Shown piece after piece: positions 39,998 through 52,700 of a stretch of 64,000 bases of DNA. The stretch covers positions 1-64,000 of IMG/VR virus record IMGVR_UViG_3300027969_000061. One strand, written 5' to 3'. The notes under the pieces were generated by a model, which did not search any database, was not told the origin of the DNA, and saw nothing but the letters and a program-made list of their open reading frames with translations. Positions within the stretch are counted from its first letter, which is position 1; the number at the start of each line of letters is the position of its first letter. A program made the position numbers and the translations under genes. Source of the DNA: a virus.

Positions 39998-42804
39998 CTA
40001 TTGCTAGCGGCCAAAAAACATCACTATTAATACCATCACAGCTTCCCGAATTTGTTCGGGATGACCCGGCGTATGCTAATTTTGTATTATTTCTACAGGC
40101 ATACTATGAATGGTTGGAACAAAATAATAATGTAGAAGATAGAACAAAGAACATTTTAAATTATACCGATATTGACCAAACATCGGCTGAATTTTTAGAT
40201 TATTTTTATGAAGATTTTCTATCTTATTTTCCTGATGAAATTCTAGCAGACAAACAAAAGGTTGCTAAGATTGCAAGAGACCTTTATCAGTCAAAAGGTA
40301 CACAGGCGGCATATCGTTTTCTTTTCAGAACATTATACAATACTGATGTGGAATTCTTTTATACCAAAGATGCCGTTCTTCGTGCATCATCAGGTAAATG
40401 GTACATTGCAAAAAGTTTAAAATTAGATTCAGATAATGTAAACTTCTTAGATTGTGTCAATTATCGAATCTTTGGTGAAACATCTAAGTCTATTGCAACA
40501 ATTGAAAATGCAATTATTTCTGGTAACAAAATAGAATTATTCATTTCTGATATTCAACGACTGTTTCAGTCTGGTGAATTTGTTCGTGTAGTTGATGTTA
40601 ATAATCAAGATATCTTATTTGATGGTCAACCACTCATCGCAAAAATTGTAGGTCAGATTAGTCAAATTCGTATTAACCCAAATTATCGTGGGTTATTATA
40701 CCAACCAGGTGATCCAGTTATTGTATATGGAGGATTGAATTCGGCTAATGGTGAAGGTGCTACGGCTACTGTAGGTGAAACTACTTCTGGATCAATTCAG
40801 CGTATTAAATTAGAAACTGGAGGTTATGGTTATCGTAGTAATCCAAACACCATTATTACAATATCAAATGCTCCTGGTGCCGTTGCAGTTGTTGGAAGTT
40901 TAAGTCCCTCAGCAAATAGTATTGCTAATGTTACTTTTGTACCAACAGATGTTATTTCTTTAAAACGATTAACACAGATAGGTGCAGCAGATTATGCTTT
41001 CTCTAATGTGGCTTTGGCTAATGCGAACACCACATTGGCCAATGCATTTACATATACTGGATTTTCTGCATTTCCTATTTCTTCTGTTTTAGTAGAAAAC
41101 TCTGGTGGAGGAATTTCTTCTATACCATCAATTGATGCTACCTCACAATACACAACCGATGTGTCGGGTAGTTTAGCTAACTTGAAAAATTTAGGTATTT
41201 TGGCACCAATACAAATTATTTCTGCTGGTCGAGGTTATCAAAACAATGATATTATTCTATTTACTGGTGGCTCTGGGCTAGGCGCCAATGCCAAAGTAAG
41301 TTCTGTAGGAAGTAATGGACAAATATTATCCATTCAATACACATACCCATCACAAAGATTAACATATCCATTAGGTGGATTAGGTTATCGTGGTGATGCT
41401 TTGCCATCTGTAACTGTATCATCTGCCAACGTTGCAGCTGCAAATGCTGTATTGGTAGTTCCTGGAATATTAGGTGATGGAGCAACTTTCTCATCAATTG
41501 TGGATCGTGTTGGTTCAATTACATCAATTAATATTTTAAATGCTGGTGAAGATTATGTAGCTACACCAAATGTTTCACTTAAAATTCAAGACATTGTTGT
41601 AGCCAATTTAACAATTAATACTGTGCCTGTTGCTGGTGATATTGTATATCAAGGTGTAACATTAGCTAACTCAACTTATCAGGCCACAGTAGATTCAACT
41701 TCATTATTAACACCTTTTGGCAATCCATTACAATCACTATACCGTTTAAGAGTATATGGTTATACAGCATCTCCTAATCCAAGTCAAGTTATTCGTATTG
41801 CAAATAGTTCAACCATAATGTCTATGACTGGTGCCTATTCAACCATCAATACTGCAACACGATTTGATTCTACAGGTTTAATTACATATGGTGATGGTAC
41901 TGGTCGTGCAGATGCTTCATTCTTAAATGGTCTGGTAATTAGCCAAGGACAATACCTTGATACAACTGGTCAACCAAGTTCATTTGATGTTCTACAAAGT
42001 GAAATCTATAACAATTTTACATATCAAATTACATTAGAAAAAGAAATTGCAAAGTATAGAGATACATTGCTGAACTTACTACATCCAACTGGTATGAAGG
42101 TCATTGGTCGGTATGCAATGAAATCTAATGATGCAATTGATTTGACTACCGTTTCAGCATTAGACACAGGTTTCCCATTAGGTTATTATACTGGAGATCC
42201 TGGTTCTTATGTGACCATGAGTTCAACATGGACGAATTACAGTAATAATATTGTTAACTTTAAATCACTTGTTGGTGCCAACTTACAAAATATTGTATTA
42301 CCAAATAGTAGTTTGGCCATTACATTGACCAATGGATTCCAAATATTCTCTGAAGTGGCTGAGATTTATGGTAACGGAGCCAACAATGTTGTTCTCAAAG
42401 ATAATGTTTGGTTGACCTATGCAAATGTTGCCTATGTGACAGCAAATGCTGGTAGTAACGTCATAAATATAACATCATTGACAGGTTCTTATAACATTGT
42501 TAACGGTGGCGCTTACAGTAATACACAGTATCCACTTAAAGATATCGTGTTTGCTGGTGATAAAGTGCTGGTAGCCAACAATACTGAAAAAACGGTACAA
42601 AGTGTTAACTGGACTGGTGGTACAGTTACTTTGACCAGTAATTTGGCCAACACAGTTAATTCATTGATGTCGGTACAGAGAACAGTTAATACAACAGATG
42701 TCATTATATACGGACCTGTTGGCCAACAATATTCACCTGAGTTAATTACACAGGATGGAGATACAATTGCAACACAAGATAACAACGTCATTACACTAGG
42801 GTAA
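39994..42804 (+). CDS. gp7-position baseplate protein, 936 aa
   Basis: N-terminus LPEFVRDDPAYANFVLFLQAYYEWLEQ then SKGTQAAYRFLFRTLYNTDVEFFY, followed by three or more GxGY modules (near residues 270, 410 and 510). Lies where T4 has gene 7 between 6 and 8; homology to gp7 cannot be judged by eye. Probably a peripheral wedge protein. The C-terminal 200 residues are strand-rich and fibre-like. Confidence 0.65.
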   Translation: MTIASGQKTSLLIPSQLPEFVRDDPAYANFVLFLQAYYEWLEQNNNVEDRTKNILNYTDIDQTSAEFLDYFYEDFLSYFPDEILADKQKVAKIARDLYQSKGTQAAYRFLFRTLYNTDVEFFYTKDAVLRASSGKWYIAKSLKLDSDNVNFLDCVNYRIFGETSKSIATIENAIISGNKIELFISDIQRLFQSGEFVRVVDVNNQDILFDGQPLIAKIVGQISQIRINPNYRGLLYQPGDPVIVYGGLNSANGEGATATVGETTSGSIQRIKLETGGYGYRSNPNTIITISNAPGAVAVVGSLSPSANSIANVTFVPTDVISLKRLTQIGAADYAFSNVALANANTTLANAFTYTGFSAFPISSVLVENSGGGISSIPSIDATSQYTTDVSGSLANLKNLGILAPIQIISAGRGYQNNDIILFTGGSGLGANAKVSSVGSNGQILSIQYTYPSQRLTYPLGGLGYRGDALPSVTVSSANVAAANAVLVVPGILGDGATFSSIVDRVGSITSINILNAGEDYVATPNVSLKIQDIVVANLTINTVPVAGDIVYQGVTLANSTYQATVDSTSLLTPFGNPLQSLYRLRVYGYTASPNPSQVIRIANSSTIMSMTGAYSTINTATRFDSTGLITYGDGTGRADASFLNGLVISQGQYLDTTGQPSSFDVLQSEIYNNFTYQITLEKEIAKYRDTLLNLLHPTGMKVIGRYAMKSNDAIDLTTVSALDTGFPLGYYTGDPGSYVTMSSTWTNYSNNIVNFKSLVGANLQNIVLPNSSLAITLTNGFQIFSEVAEIYGNGANNVVLKDNVWLTYANVAYVTANAGSNVINITSLTGSYNIVNGGAYSNTQYPLKDIVFAGDKVLVANNTEKTVQSVNWTGGTVTLTSNLANTVNSLMSVQRTVNTTDVIIYGPVGQQYSPELITQDGDTIATQDNNVITLG

Positions 42805-42807
42805 CAA

Positions 42808-45384
42808 ATGTCCACAGTAAAAATTACAGACCTGCCAGTCATATCAAGTTTAGATGCCAATACAGGCAACACCATTCTTGTTGGTGTAGATTTATCATCT
42901 GATGTCACAGGAAGAATTTCTGCTACCGTTCTTGCAGACGGCCTGTATGAAAACAAATCTCTTAAAGTTGGTCTACCTGATATTATATTTCCAAATGTGA
43001 TTGCACAATTTGCTGGTTCAGGTAATCCATATCTACAAGTTAATGCACAGAATACTGATAAAAACAGTTCAATAGATTATGTAGCAACTGCTGATATTGG
43101 CACAACTGCCAATAACTTTATTGATATGGGTATGAATAATTCATTATATAATGATCCAAATTTTTCTGCACAAAAAGCCTTAGATGGTTATTTGTATGTT
43201 CACGGTTCAGTCGATTCATCTTCTGATGGTAATTTAATTATTGGTACCGTATCATCTGGTGCCAATGTGGTCTTTGCTGTAGGCGGTCAAAAGTCTGCCA
43301 ATGTTGTGGCTACTATTTCTCGTTATGGTCTTTCAATGAATGGTGCAAGTTACATTAAATTTGCTGATGGTTCTATTCAGTCTGTTGCAGCTGCACCAGC
43401 AAGTTTATCTCAAGGTGCATATAATACCGCCAACTCAGCATCATCTAATACAGTTCTTATTCAAGGTGTCAATGCTACACAGAATACGAACATTACAACA
43501 GCCAACAATCATGCATGGGCAGCATTTACTAAAGCCAATAATGCTTTGGCTAACACATCAGGTACTTTTGCTGGTGATTTAACCATAACTGGCAATTTAA
43601 TAATTAGTAATACTGCAACAATCAACGGAACATTAACTCCGACTCTTAGTGCAAATGGAAATGTATCAGCATACGCATCAAAACATCTTGTAGAATACAA
43701 TCCAACCACAAAAGCACTTACTTACTCTAGCACACCTGATGCATCTAGTCCTTACATAACAGGATATAGTCAAGAAATCCATGTGAGTCCCGTGGCATTT
43801 AATGATAGTGGTAAAGGTACAATTGGTGATCCAGTAAAAACAATTGCTCGAGCAATACAACTAATAGCTCCTGCTTTTGAAACAACATCTGTTAATCAAA
43901 GAAAAACAATTGTTTTACATCCAGGCGATTATGCAGAAAATGTAACAATTAATACTCAGTATACCGTTTTAACCACACATGAGTTAATAGGTAAAAACAC
44001 AACTCTTTCTGGTACTTTAACTCTTACAACAGGTTGTACCGTTGATGGTCTAAAGATGAGCAATCTTGTTATTTCAGGAACTTCTGCAAATGGTTCGGTT
44101 GATATTATTGGTTGCACAGTAACGACTGCGGCAACAAAAACATCATCTGCATATACAAATTTTAGAGGATGTGATTTATCTTCATCTACATTAAGTATTA
44201 CTGGTACTGGTACAGTTGTAATGGTTGGTGGTAATTATTTTAGCGTTACTGTAAATAATGCCGCTGCATCAGTTTTGGCCAAAGCAGTTGTTAGTATGGG
44301 ACCAGTGACGCTGACGGCAGGAACAATGCAGATTTCTGACACGCTGATTTATGCTGCCACTAATATAGCTAATGCCATAACACAAAGTGCTGGATCGGTA
44401 TTAACATTAAATAATAGTCAGACACTAATACCAGACCTTTCAAATGTATCAAGAAACAGTTTTGGTGGATTTTATTCCATACTACATTCTGTTTATGATA
44501 AACCAAACTCTACTTTTGGTGGTACATCACTAAACGCAATTGATTATAGTCAGTATATCAATGCTGATAATTTAAATGTTCAAGGCAACGCAACAGTCAA
44601 TGGCACCGTTGTTCTAGCCAATTCAAACTTCTTAGCAACAGAAGCTGCCTTTAGAATCACCGCATCAGGAAGTTCACAAACTCCAACACAAGCCGGCACA
44701 CTAATGCAATTGACTGGCAAAGCAAACACGCCAGCCAGGATATTGATTGATTCCATTGGTATATCAAATACGGCATATTCTCTTATTGCTGGTAGAACTG
44801 CCAGAGGCACAGTAGGTGCACCAACAGCGACACAGAACAATGATATTCTGTTGCGTATTGCTGGTAACTCATATGGCGATACAGGATATGCACCATTTGG
44901 TGATGCAAGAATCGATTTTGTTGCTACTGAAAATCATTCAGACACAAATCGTGGGTCCAGAATAAGATTTTGGAACACACCAACGGGTTCAAATGTTGTT
45001 AATGAAATTGCTTCATTCAATGGTGATTCTGTAACTTTCACCGGTACTGTGGCACCAGTAAAAGGATTCATTTATACACCAAACATATATCCAAGTGCTC
45101 AAACGGCAGTTACTATAAGCTTTGCAAACGACTCAGTTGTTCGTGCTCAGACTTCAGCAGGCTTGGCTGTAACACTTTCAAATTTTGTTGTAGGTAAATC
45201 AGTTGAAGCTTGGATTACTAATACTGCTGGTGGTGGTCAAACATTTACTCATGGATGTTCTGCAACTAATTCAACAGTTAATTCAACTACATATAGTATT
45301 CCGGCAACATCAACTATTTTTGTAAAATACTGGTGTATGGATGGAACATTAGCAAATACTTTTGTAGCTATTACACACGCTTAA
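42808..45384 (+). CDS. tail-fibre-like protein with right-handed beta-helix
   Basis: 858 aa. KITDLPVISSLDANTGNTILVG N-terminal motif of phage fibre proteins; GVNATQNTNITTANNHAWAAF module shared with 53251 and 59065; then a pectin-lyase-like region introduced by KTIARAIQLIAP and VLHPGDYAENVTI (about 350-370), typical of receptor-binding beta-helices; C-terminal domain with Trp and Cys. Lies between wedge genes. Probably a short or side fibre. Confidence 0.7.
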   Translation: MSTVKITDLPVISSLDANTGNTILVGVDLSSDVTGRISATVLADGLYENKSLKVGLPDIIFPNVIAQFAGSGNPYLQVNAQNTDKNSSIDYVATADIGTTANNFIDMGMNNSLYNDPNFSAQKALDGYLYVHGSVDSSSDGNLIIGTVSSGANVVFAVGGQKSANVVATISRYGLSMNGASYIKFADGSIQSVAAAPASLSQGAYNTANSASSNTVLIQGVNATQNTNITTANNHAWAAFTKANNALANTSGTFAGDLTITGNLIISNTATINGTLTPTLSANGNVSAYASKHLVEYNPTTKALTYSSTPDASSPYITGYSQEIHVSPVAFNDSGKGTIGDPVKTIARAIQLIAPAFETTSVNQRKTIVLHPGDYAENVTINTQYTVLTTHELIGKNTTLSGTLTLTTGCTVDGLKMSNLVISGTSANGSVDIIGCTVTTAATKTSSAYTNFRGCDLSSSTLSITGTGTVVMVGGNYFSVTVNNAAASVLAKAVVSMGPVTLTAGTMQISDTLIYAATNIANAITQSAGSVLTLNNSQTLIPDLSNVSRNSFGGFYSILHSVYDKPNSTFGGTSLNAIDYSQYINADNLNVQGNATVNGTVVLANSNFLATEAAFRITASGSSQTPTQAGTLMQLTGKANTPARILIDSIGISNTAYSLIAGRTARGTVGAPTATQNNDILLRIAGNSYGDTGYAPFGDARIDFVATENHSDTNRGSRIRFWNTPTGSNVVNEIASFNGDSVTFTGTVAPVKGFIYTPNIYPSAQTAVTISFANDSVVRAQTSAGLAVTLSNFVVGKSVEAWITNTAGGGQTFTHGCSATNSTVNSTTYSIPATSTIFVKYWCMDGTLANTFVAITHA

Positions 45385-45396
45385 TAAATACATACT

Positions 45397-46761
45397 ATGG
45401 CAAATAAAGACCTTCTAACATATAATGCAAAAGTAACTCAAGTTGAGCAGGACTATTTTGCTCCTGTGGCCTCGGTTACTGGTACTACCACACCAGTTAG
45501 CACACTCTATTGTTTTATGTCCCGTGTTTTACCATGGACAAATGATATTGATCCGCCACAACCAACTCAAGACCAAAAATCATTAAAGCAAATTTACAAA
45601 AATATATTTGCCGTTAAAAAAATTAATTCATCAGGTATTAGTCCTGTTATTCAAAGGATTGATTGGGATTCTGGTGAAAAATATGATTATTATCAAGATG
45701 ATGTTGATATGTTTGCACTCAATCCATCAGGCACATTGGTAAAACGATTCTATATTCGTAATCGATATGACCAAGTGTTTAAGTGTTTGTGGAATAACAA
45801 TGATGCTGACTCAACCGATGAACCATTTTTCCAACCAGGTACTTACGGCACCAATAACATTTATAAAGGTGCTGATGGTTATAAGTGGAAGTATATGTAT
45901 ACCATTGATGTGGGTCGTAAAACAACATTTATGGATGCAACTTGGATGCCAGTTCCTGTGGTCAAAACAGCACCATCACCAAACGATACATCATCGGGAT
46001 ATGGTGACATTGAAGTAATCAATGTGGTGACTGGTGGTTCTGGATATGATCCAGCAAACTCTGTTGTTAATCTTATTATTACTGGTGATGGAACCGGCAC
46101 CACAGGTACTATCTCAACTTCTAATGGTATCATTACTGATATTGTTGTAACCAATCCAGGATCCGATTACACTTTTGCAAATGTGTCTGTGACTTCAGCA
46201 GCAGGTTCAAACGCAACCTTCATCGCTCCTGTCAGTCCTATTGGCGGTCATGGTTACGATTCTGTATCTGAATTGGGTTGTTCTCATGTAATGGTGACTG
46301 CTGAATTTAATGGCAGTGAAGATGGATTAATACCAACAGACATCGATTTCAGGCAAGTTGGTTTGTTGGTCAATCCTACTGCACTTAGTACCTACCCCAA
46401 TCCAGCCAACGGCAGCATTTATAAGACTTCAACTGACTTTGTAGTGGCACCTGGATTTGGTAGTTATACTTCTGATGAAGTTGTTTATCAAGGTTCTTCT
46501 GCAAATACCGCAACATTTACTGGTACTGTATTAAGCTTTGATGCAGGATCCAATGTATTACGCTTGATAAATACATCAGGTACACAAACACTCAATGCAC
46601 CAATTTTTGGTGCTTCGTCATCAACAGCAAGAACAGTATTAAGTGTTAGCACCCCAGATTTTATTACTTTCTCCGGATTCATGACATATATTGAAAATAG
46701 AGAAAGTATTCAGAGAAGTGCAGACGGAATAGAACAATTTAAATTTGTATTAGGATACTAA
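45397..46761 (+). CDS. 8: gp8-like baseplate wedge protein
   Basis: 454 aa. TYNAKVTQVEQDYFAPVASVTG, DGYKWKYMYTIDVGRKTTFM and the C-terminal LSFD-like and YIENRESIQRSADGIEQFKFVLGY segment match T4 gp8, longer by an inserted GGSGY module (about 210-290). gp8 joins gp7 and gp10 in the wedge. AATAAATA at 45383-45390 is just six bases from the start, too close for a normal leader. Confidence 0.8.
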   Translation: MANKDLLTYNAKVTQVEQDYFAPVASVTGTTTPVSTLYCFMSRVLPWTNDIDPPQPTQDQKSLKQIYKNIFAVKKINSSGISPVIQRIDWDSGEKYDYYQDDVDMFALNPSGTLVKRFYIRNRYDQVFKCLWNNNDADSTDEPFFQPGTYGTNNIYKGADGYKWKYMYTIDVGRKTTFMDATWMPVPVVKTAPSPNDTSSGYGDIEVINVVTGGSGYDPANSVVNLIITGDGTGTTGTISTSNGIITDIVVTNPGSDYTFANVSVTSAAGSNATFIAPVSPIGGHGYDSVSELGCSHVMVTAEFNGSEDGLIPTDIDFRQVGLLVNPTALSTYPNPANGSIYKTSTDFVVAPGFGSYTSDEVVYQGSSANTATFTGTVLSFDAGSNVLRLINTSGTQTLNAPIFGASSSTARTVLSVSTPDFITFSGFMTYIENRESIQRSADGIEQFKFVLGY

Positions 46762-46764
46762 AAA

Positions 46765-49700
46765 ATGCCGCTTAATTTTAATGTTGAACCATATTATGAT
46801 GACTTTGATCCTGCCAAAAATTATCACAGGATCCTATTCAAACCTGGTTTTGCCGTTCAAGCTCGTGAACTAACACAATCACAGACTATTCTACAAGACC
46901 AAGTTACTAAATTTGCTGACAACATTTTTAAACAGAATACACCTGTAACTGGCGGACAATTAACAACCAATTTTCAATGTAGTTATATTAAACTACAAGA
47001 AACTTATAATAATGCAGCCATTAATGTTGATGAATTTAACAATAAAGTTATTCAAAATGCTTCTGGTTCAGTATTAGCCAAAGTTATTGCAGTTGTTGAA
47101 GCCACCGGTACAGGCGGTGCTGGTGATCCACCTACATTAATTGTTTCGTATAAATCAGGTGAACAGTTTCAAAGCAATGATGTTATCTATGACAATGGAT
47201 CCAATCTGGCTGCACAAGCCATCAGCGCTAATGCTACAGGTTTAAGTTCAGCAGTTTCAATTGCACAAGGTGTGTTCTATGTTTCAGACAACTACACAAG
47301 GTCTGATGGTATTACAATTTCTACTGGTGCATTTGTTCAAGTTAATCCTCAAACAATTGTTGTTGACAAATATGACAACACACCAACAAATCGTGTTGGT
47401 TTAAATATTACAGAAACAATTGTTGATTATGTTAATGATCCTTCTTTATTAGATCCTGCTATTGGTGCTTCTAACTATCAGGCGCCTGGTGCTGACCGAT
47501 ATAAAATTACTTTAACATTAGAAAGTCGTTCACTATCATTTGGTGACGATGATAGCTTTATTGAATTACTTCGTGTTGAAAATGGTCAGACTGTCAAGTT
47601 GGTTAATGAAACAGTTTACAATGTAATTGATGATTACTTTGCCAAGCGTACCAATGACACTAATGGTGACTTCATTGTTAATGATTATAATTTGACACCA
47701 AAAGCCAATACAGTTAATTCTGCCGAATATGATTTAGGTATTTCAAAAGGTATTTCTTATGTTCGTGGATATCGTTTAGAAAATCAATCTGATGTAACCC
47801 TAACAAACGACCGAGCAAGATTACAATCTGATGTAACCAACAATCCAACTTTTGTTGACTATGGTAACTATTTCTATGTCAATTCAGCCAATGGTGTATT
47901 TGATGTTACAACTTCGCCTCAAATTGATTTTCACACAGTAGACAAAACAGCTATCGTAACAACAAATCAATCATCATACAATTCTACTCGTGCAGCTACA
48001 GCTTATATTCGTAGCATGGTGTATGATAGCACATCAAACACAGCCAATGGTTCTGCATATGTTTATAAGGCGTATGTTTACAATATTCAAAATCAAACAT
48101 TATCAGCCAATGTTTCACAAATTGCACCAGTCAATGCAAACAATAGTTATATAAGATTGCCTAGTACCAATCAGTTTTCAAATGTGGCCAATGCCTATAC
48201 TGGAGTAACAGTCAGTATTGATTCAGGTACTTCTGCTGGTGATTTCAGAACAATTACAACCTACGATGCAGCTGCTAAAATTGCATATGTTGACCAACCA
48301 TTTACTGTAACATTGGCCAACAACTCGGTGTTTACTCTCCGTTTTGATACTACTGACTTTGAAACAATGATTAAGAGTACCTCTGGTACACCTTATTCTA
48401 TTACAGCCAATGCTGCAATTAATAATTTAAATAAAGTAAACAATGTTGCAGAAGGTGATGTTGTTTTACAAAACCCAAATGCACCAGAACTATTGTTTAC
48501 AATTGGTAACCCTTTTGTATCGTATGCAAACAATTCTTCATACACCACATCACAGGTGTTCCGTAATGTTTCGTTCACAACATCAGGCGGAAACATTGTT
48601 GCTCAACTAACATTTGGTTCTGCACCTACATCAACACTTCGTTTCTTAGGTAACGGCACATTATCATCTGATGCTGTGTCACAAAACTTTCAAATTATTG
48701 TTACTAATCCATTATCAAGTGGATTAAGAGTTGGTCAATTGTTACCATGGAATCAAGGTAGTAGAACTTGTGCAATCACAGGTTCAGGTGGTACAGCTAC
48801 ATTCACAACACCAACATCTGATTTAGGTCCATTCACCGCAACAATCATTGCTAAGGCTTTTGTTAGTAATGGTAATGACACTAACTTTGTATTGAAAGCC
48901 AAAAATCTGGTTGAAGGTAATACAACAGGCGTAAACATTACAGGCACAACTGTTGAAACATATACCAAAGTTGATTTAACAAATGGTCAAGTGTATGTTG
49001 CAAATACTGGAATTGTTGCTCCTGGTCAACCACAAAAACTATACATTACAGATGCAAAACGTATAGTTAAAATTATTGATACAAAATCTCCTGGCACAGC
49101 TGCAACAAATGCCATGTTGACCAATCCAATCTATGATGTTACATCTAGATTCACATTTGATAATGGTCAACGAGATTCATACTATGACTTCGCTAGTATT
49201 ACATTAGGCGTGGGTCAACCACAAATTGATGGTAATTTATTGGTTATATTAGATTACTATTCGACCACTGGTGGTGACGGATACTATTCTGTCATGTCTT
49301 ATTTGTCACCAGTATCATCTGCACCAGAGAGTTATGCTGAGATTCCATCTTACATGGCTTCTAGTGGCAATTACTATCAGTTAAGAGATTCTTTGGACTT
49401 TAGACCATCATTAATTAATGCTCAGAGTTCATTTATAATCCGGACTTCAAGTTCTGGTTCAGGTGCAGCAGGCGCATATATTCCTGTAGATTTAACTGAA
49501 TTTGAATCTGATTATGGATTCTATCTTGGTCGTTTTGACAAATTAGTATTAAGTAAAGACCGTGCATTTGAAATTGTTCAAGGCACACCATCGACCAATC
49601 CAATTCTACCAATTGAACCAGATGGTTCGTTGGTGATTGCAAATCTTTACCACGACCCATACACCGCATATATTCCAGGTGAAGCCACAGGTGTATTGCC

Positions 49701-52700
49701 AAGTTTATCTATTGAGCGTGTTAAACACAAGCGTTGGTTGATGCGTGATATTTCTGATTTAGAAACTCGTGTTAACAATATTGAATACTACACAGCACTC
49801 AATATGTTAGAAAAAGGTGCATCTTCTTTACAGATTCCTGATGGTAACGGATTAAATCGTTTCAAAAATGGTATTTTAGTTGATGACTTCTCTAGTTATG
49901 CTGCAGCTGATACTGCTAGTTCCGATTATTTGGCAACAATCAATCGTAGAACAAAACAGATGACTGCATCACAAGATGTGCAAAACTTCCCATTGCAATC
50001 ATTGTCACTAGTATATAATATGGGCCAGTTGGATGCTACAAGTGCAAACAATCTTGGTTATAATATTTCTCAGAGCTCTACATCAAACTTCTTTACATTA
50101 CCATACTCCACATCTAATGTGGTAACACAAAGAATTGCTTCACGCACAGTTAATTTAAACCCATTCTCTGTATCATTGAATTCTGGTGTATTAACACTCA
50201 GTCCTCCAATGGACAATTGGGTTGATACACAAAAATCACCTGACCTGTTGATTGTAGATCCAAATTTACAAGTATATCGTGCAAGTGACCAAGTTAATGT
50301 GTTACAAGTAGGTGATTGGAAAACAACTGTTGCAACATCAACCGATAATGTGGTTGCGGCTGGTCGTAACTGGCGTGTCAATCAGGTTACCACATATACA
50401 ACAGAACAACAAAAGGTTGTGTTAGGTAACTACGACAAACTTAATTCGAGTTATGTTGAAACTGCTGGTTTCATTACTGATGTTAGTATTTTGCCATATA
50501 TCCGTTCACAATTCTTATTCTTTAACACTTATGGTCTAACAGTTAATACCAATGTTAATGCGTATTTTGATGGTGTAAGTGTTAATAAGTATGTTCGCAA
50601 ACCAAATATCATTGAATTGACCGGTGTAACTGGTTCATTTAAAGACGGTGATATTATTGGTTATTATTCTGCTGGTAATTTTAGACCTGCTGCCAAAGTT
50701 GTTTCTTACTATGTTAATCCAGCTGCCAATACAACTGCTCGCCTCTATGTTGTTGGTGATATTGTTGGTCAAACATTTACTGCGGGTGGCGTATTACAAA
50801 ATGCTCAATTTAATGCTGCTGGTCAATATCAGTCAACTACAGCACAAGGAACCATTGCATCGTTTAGACATAACTCTGGTCAAGTCGTTAATGCCAATAC
50901 ATCAACATCTATTACATTAGGTGCCACAGCATCTACAACTGATATCTATACAGGTAACACAATTTATATTATTAATGGCACGGGTGTTGGCCAATCTGCA
51001 ACTATTACTGCATACAATGGTGCAACTAAGTTGGCAAACCTAAGTTCTTCTATTACAACTGCCAATGGCGACATCTATTCAATTGGTACAATGAAAACCA
51101 ATGAAGCGGGTATGATTTCGGGTATCTTTGCATTACCAGGCGGAGTATTCCATACAGGTCAAAGAACATTTAGAGTTGATAACTCAATTGGTGGTAATAT
51201 TAGTTCTGCACAGACTTTTGCAGAGGCCACATTCTATGCTTCTGGTTTACAACAGACTAAACAAGGTGTAAACTATGCATCTTCAATTGACTCTGCCAAG
51301 AATACTTTCACACAAAGTAATGAAAGAACCAACATCACTTCTTATACTTACACAACAGTATGGGATCCAGTTGCACAAACATTTATTATTGATAAAGAAA
51401 ACTATCCAAATGGTGTCTTTGTTGATTCAATTAAATTATTCTTTGCAACAAAAGCTGATGAGTTCTCACCAGTAACATTGTCTATTGTTGGTACACTAAA
51501 CGGATATCCAAATGGTGAAACATTGGATAATTCTCAAGTTACATTGACATCAGAGAATATTAATGTATCAAGCAATCCACATTATTTGGATCCTACCACA
51601 TATACTGTGTTTAAGTTCCCAGCACCAGTATATTTGGAATCTAACAAATTATATGCTGTTATTGTAAAATGTCCAACATCTAATGATTACACAATTTATA
51701 CTGCACAAAATGGTGACACAGCAATTTCATCTTCTGTTAAGAATTTGCCAAGTGACCCAACACCAACAACAATAACAAAGATTAACTCTGCACCATATGT
51801 TGGTTCATTATTCTTATCACAGAATTCACAAACATGGACTGCGGATCAAAACGAATCAATGATGTTTACAATGGATCGTTGTGTGTTCTCTGTTGGCACT
51901 CAACCTACATTACAGTTTGTAGTGCCAAATCGTTTACCATATCGTAAATTAACAGAACAAGATATTTCATACTATCTAAGTCCAAACACGATTAATACAT
52001 CCATCTCCTCGGCAGCCAATACTAATGTGGTCGTTGATGCATTTAATATTTCAACATCTGACTTTGTGCCGGGTAGCACATCACTCAGTTACACATATGG
52101 TGCCACATTAAATTCAACTAAGACAGCTGCACCAACACAGTCAGTTACTCCTGGTAAATATGGTACACCAATGTATGATGACATCTATCTAAATGATGGA
52201 TTAGGTGAGCGTGTATTGGCAGCTAACTCTAATACATCATTCTCATTGTATGCTAACATGACCACAGTAGATGATGCTGTGTCACCAATGATTTCAGATG
52301 ATGGATTAGGTGTATATACTATCACATGGAACATTAATAACTTAGAGTTATCTAATAGTATGATTACTGTGGCCAATGGTGGTTCTGGTTACAATGTCAA
52401 TACAACTTCCGTAACCATTACATCTAATACAGGTACTGGTGCAACAGCAACTGCCAATGTAGTTGGTGGAATAATTAAGAACATTTATATTACAAATGGT
52501 GGTTCTGGTTATGCAACAACACCAGTGATTACAGTTGCAGATGCCAACTCCTCACCAGGAATTGGTGCAACAGTTACAGTAGCAGGCGAAACATCACCAG
52601 CTGGTGGTAACGGCCAAACACGATACATTACTAAGAAAGTTATTTTGGATCAAGGATTTGATTCAGGTGATTTACGAGTATACTTTACTGCTTATCGTCC

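Noticed and set aside
45383-45390. late promoter for gp8
   Set aside because: AATAAATA is six bases before the start codon and covers the preceding stop; transcript would begin at the ATG.
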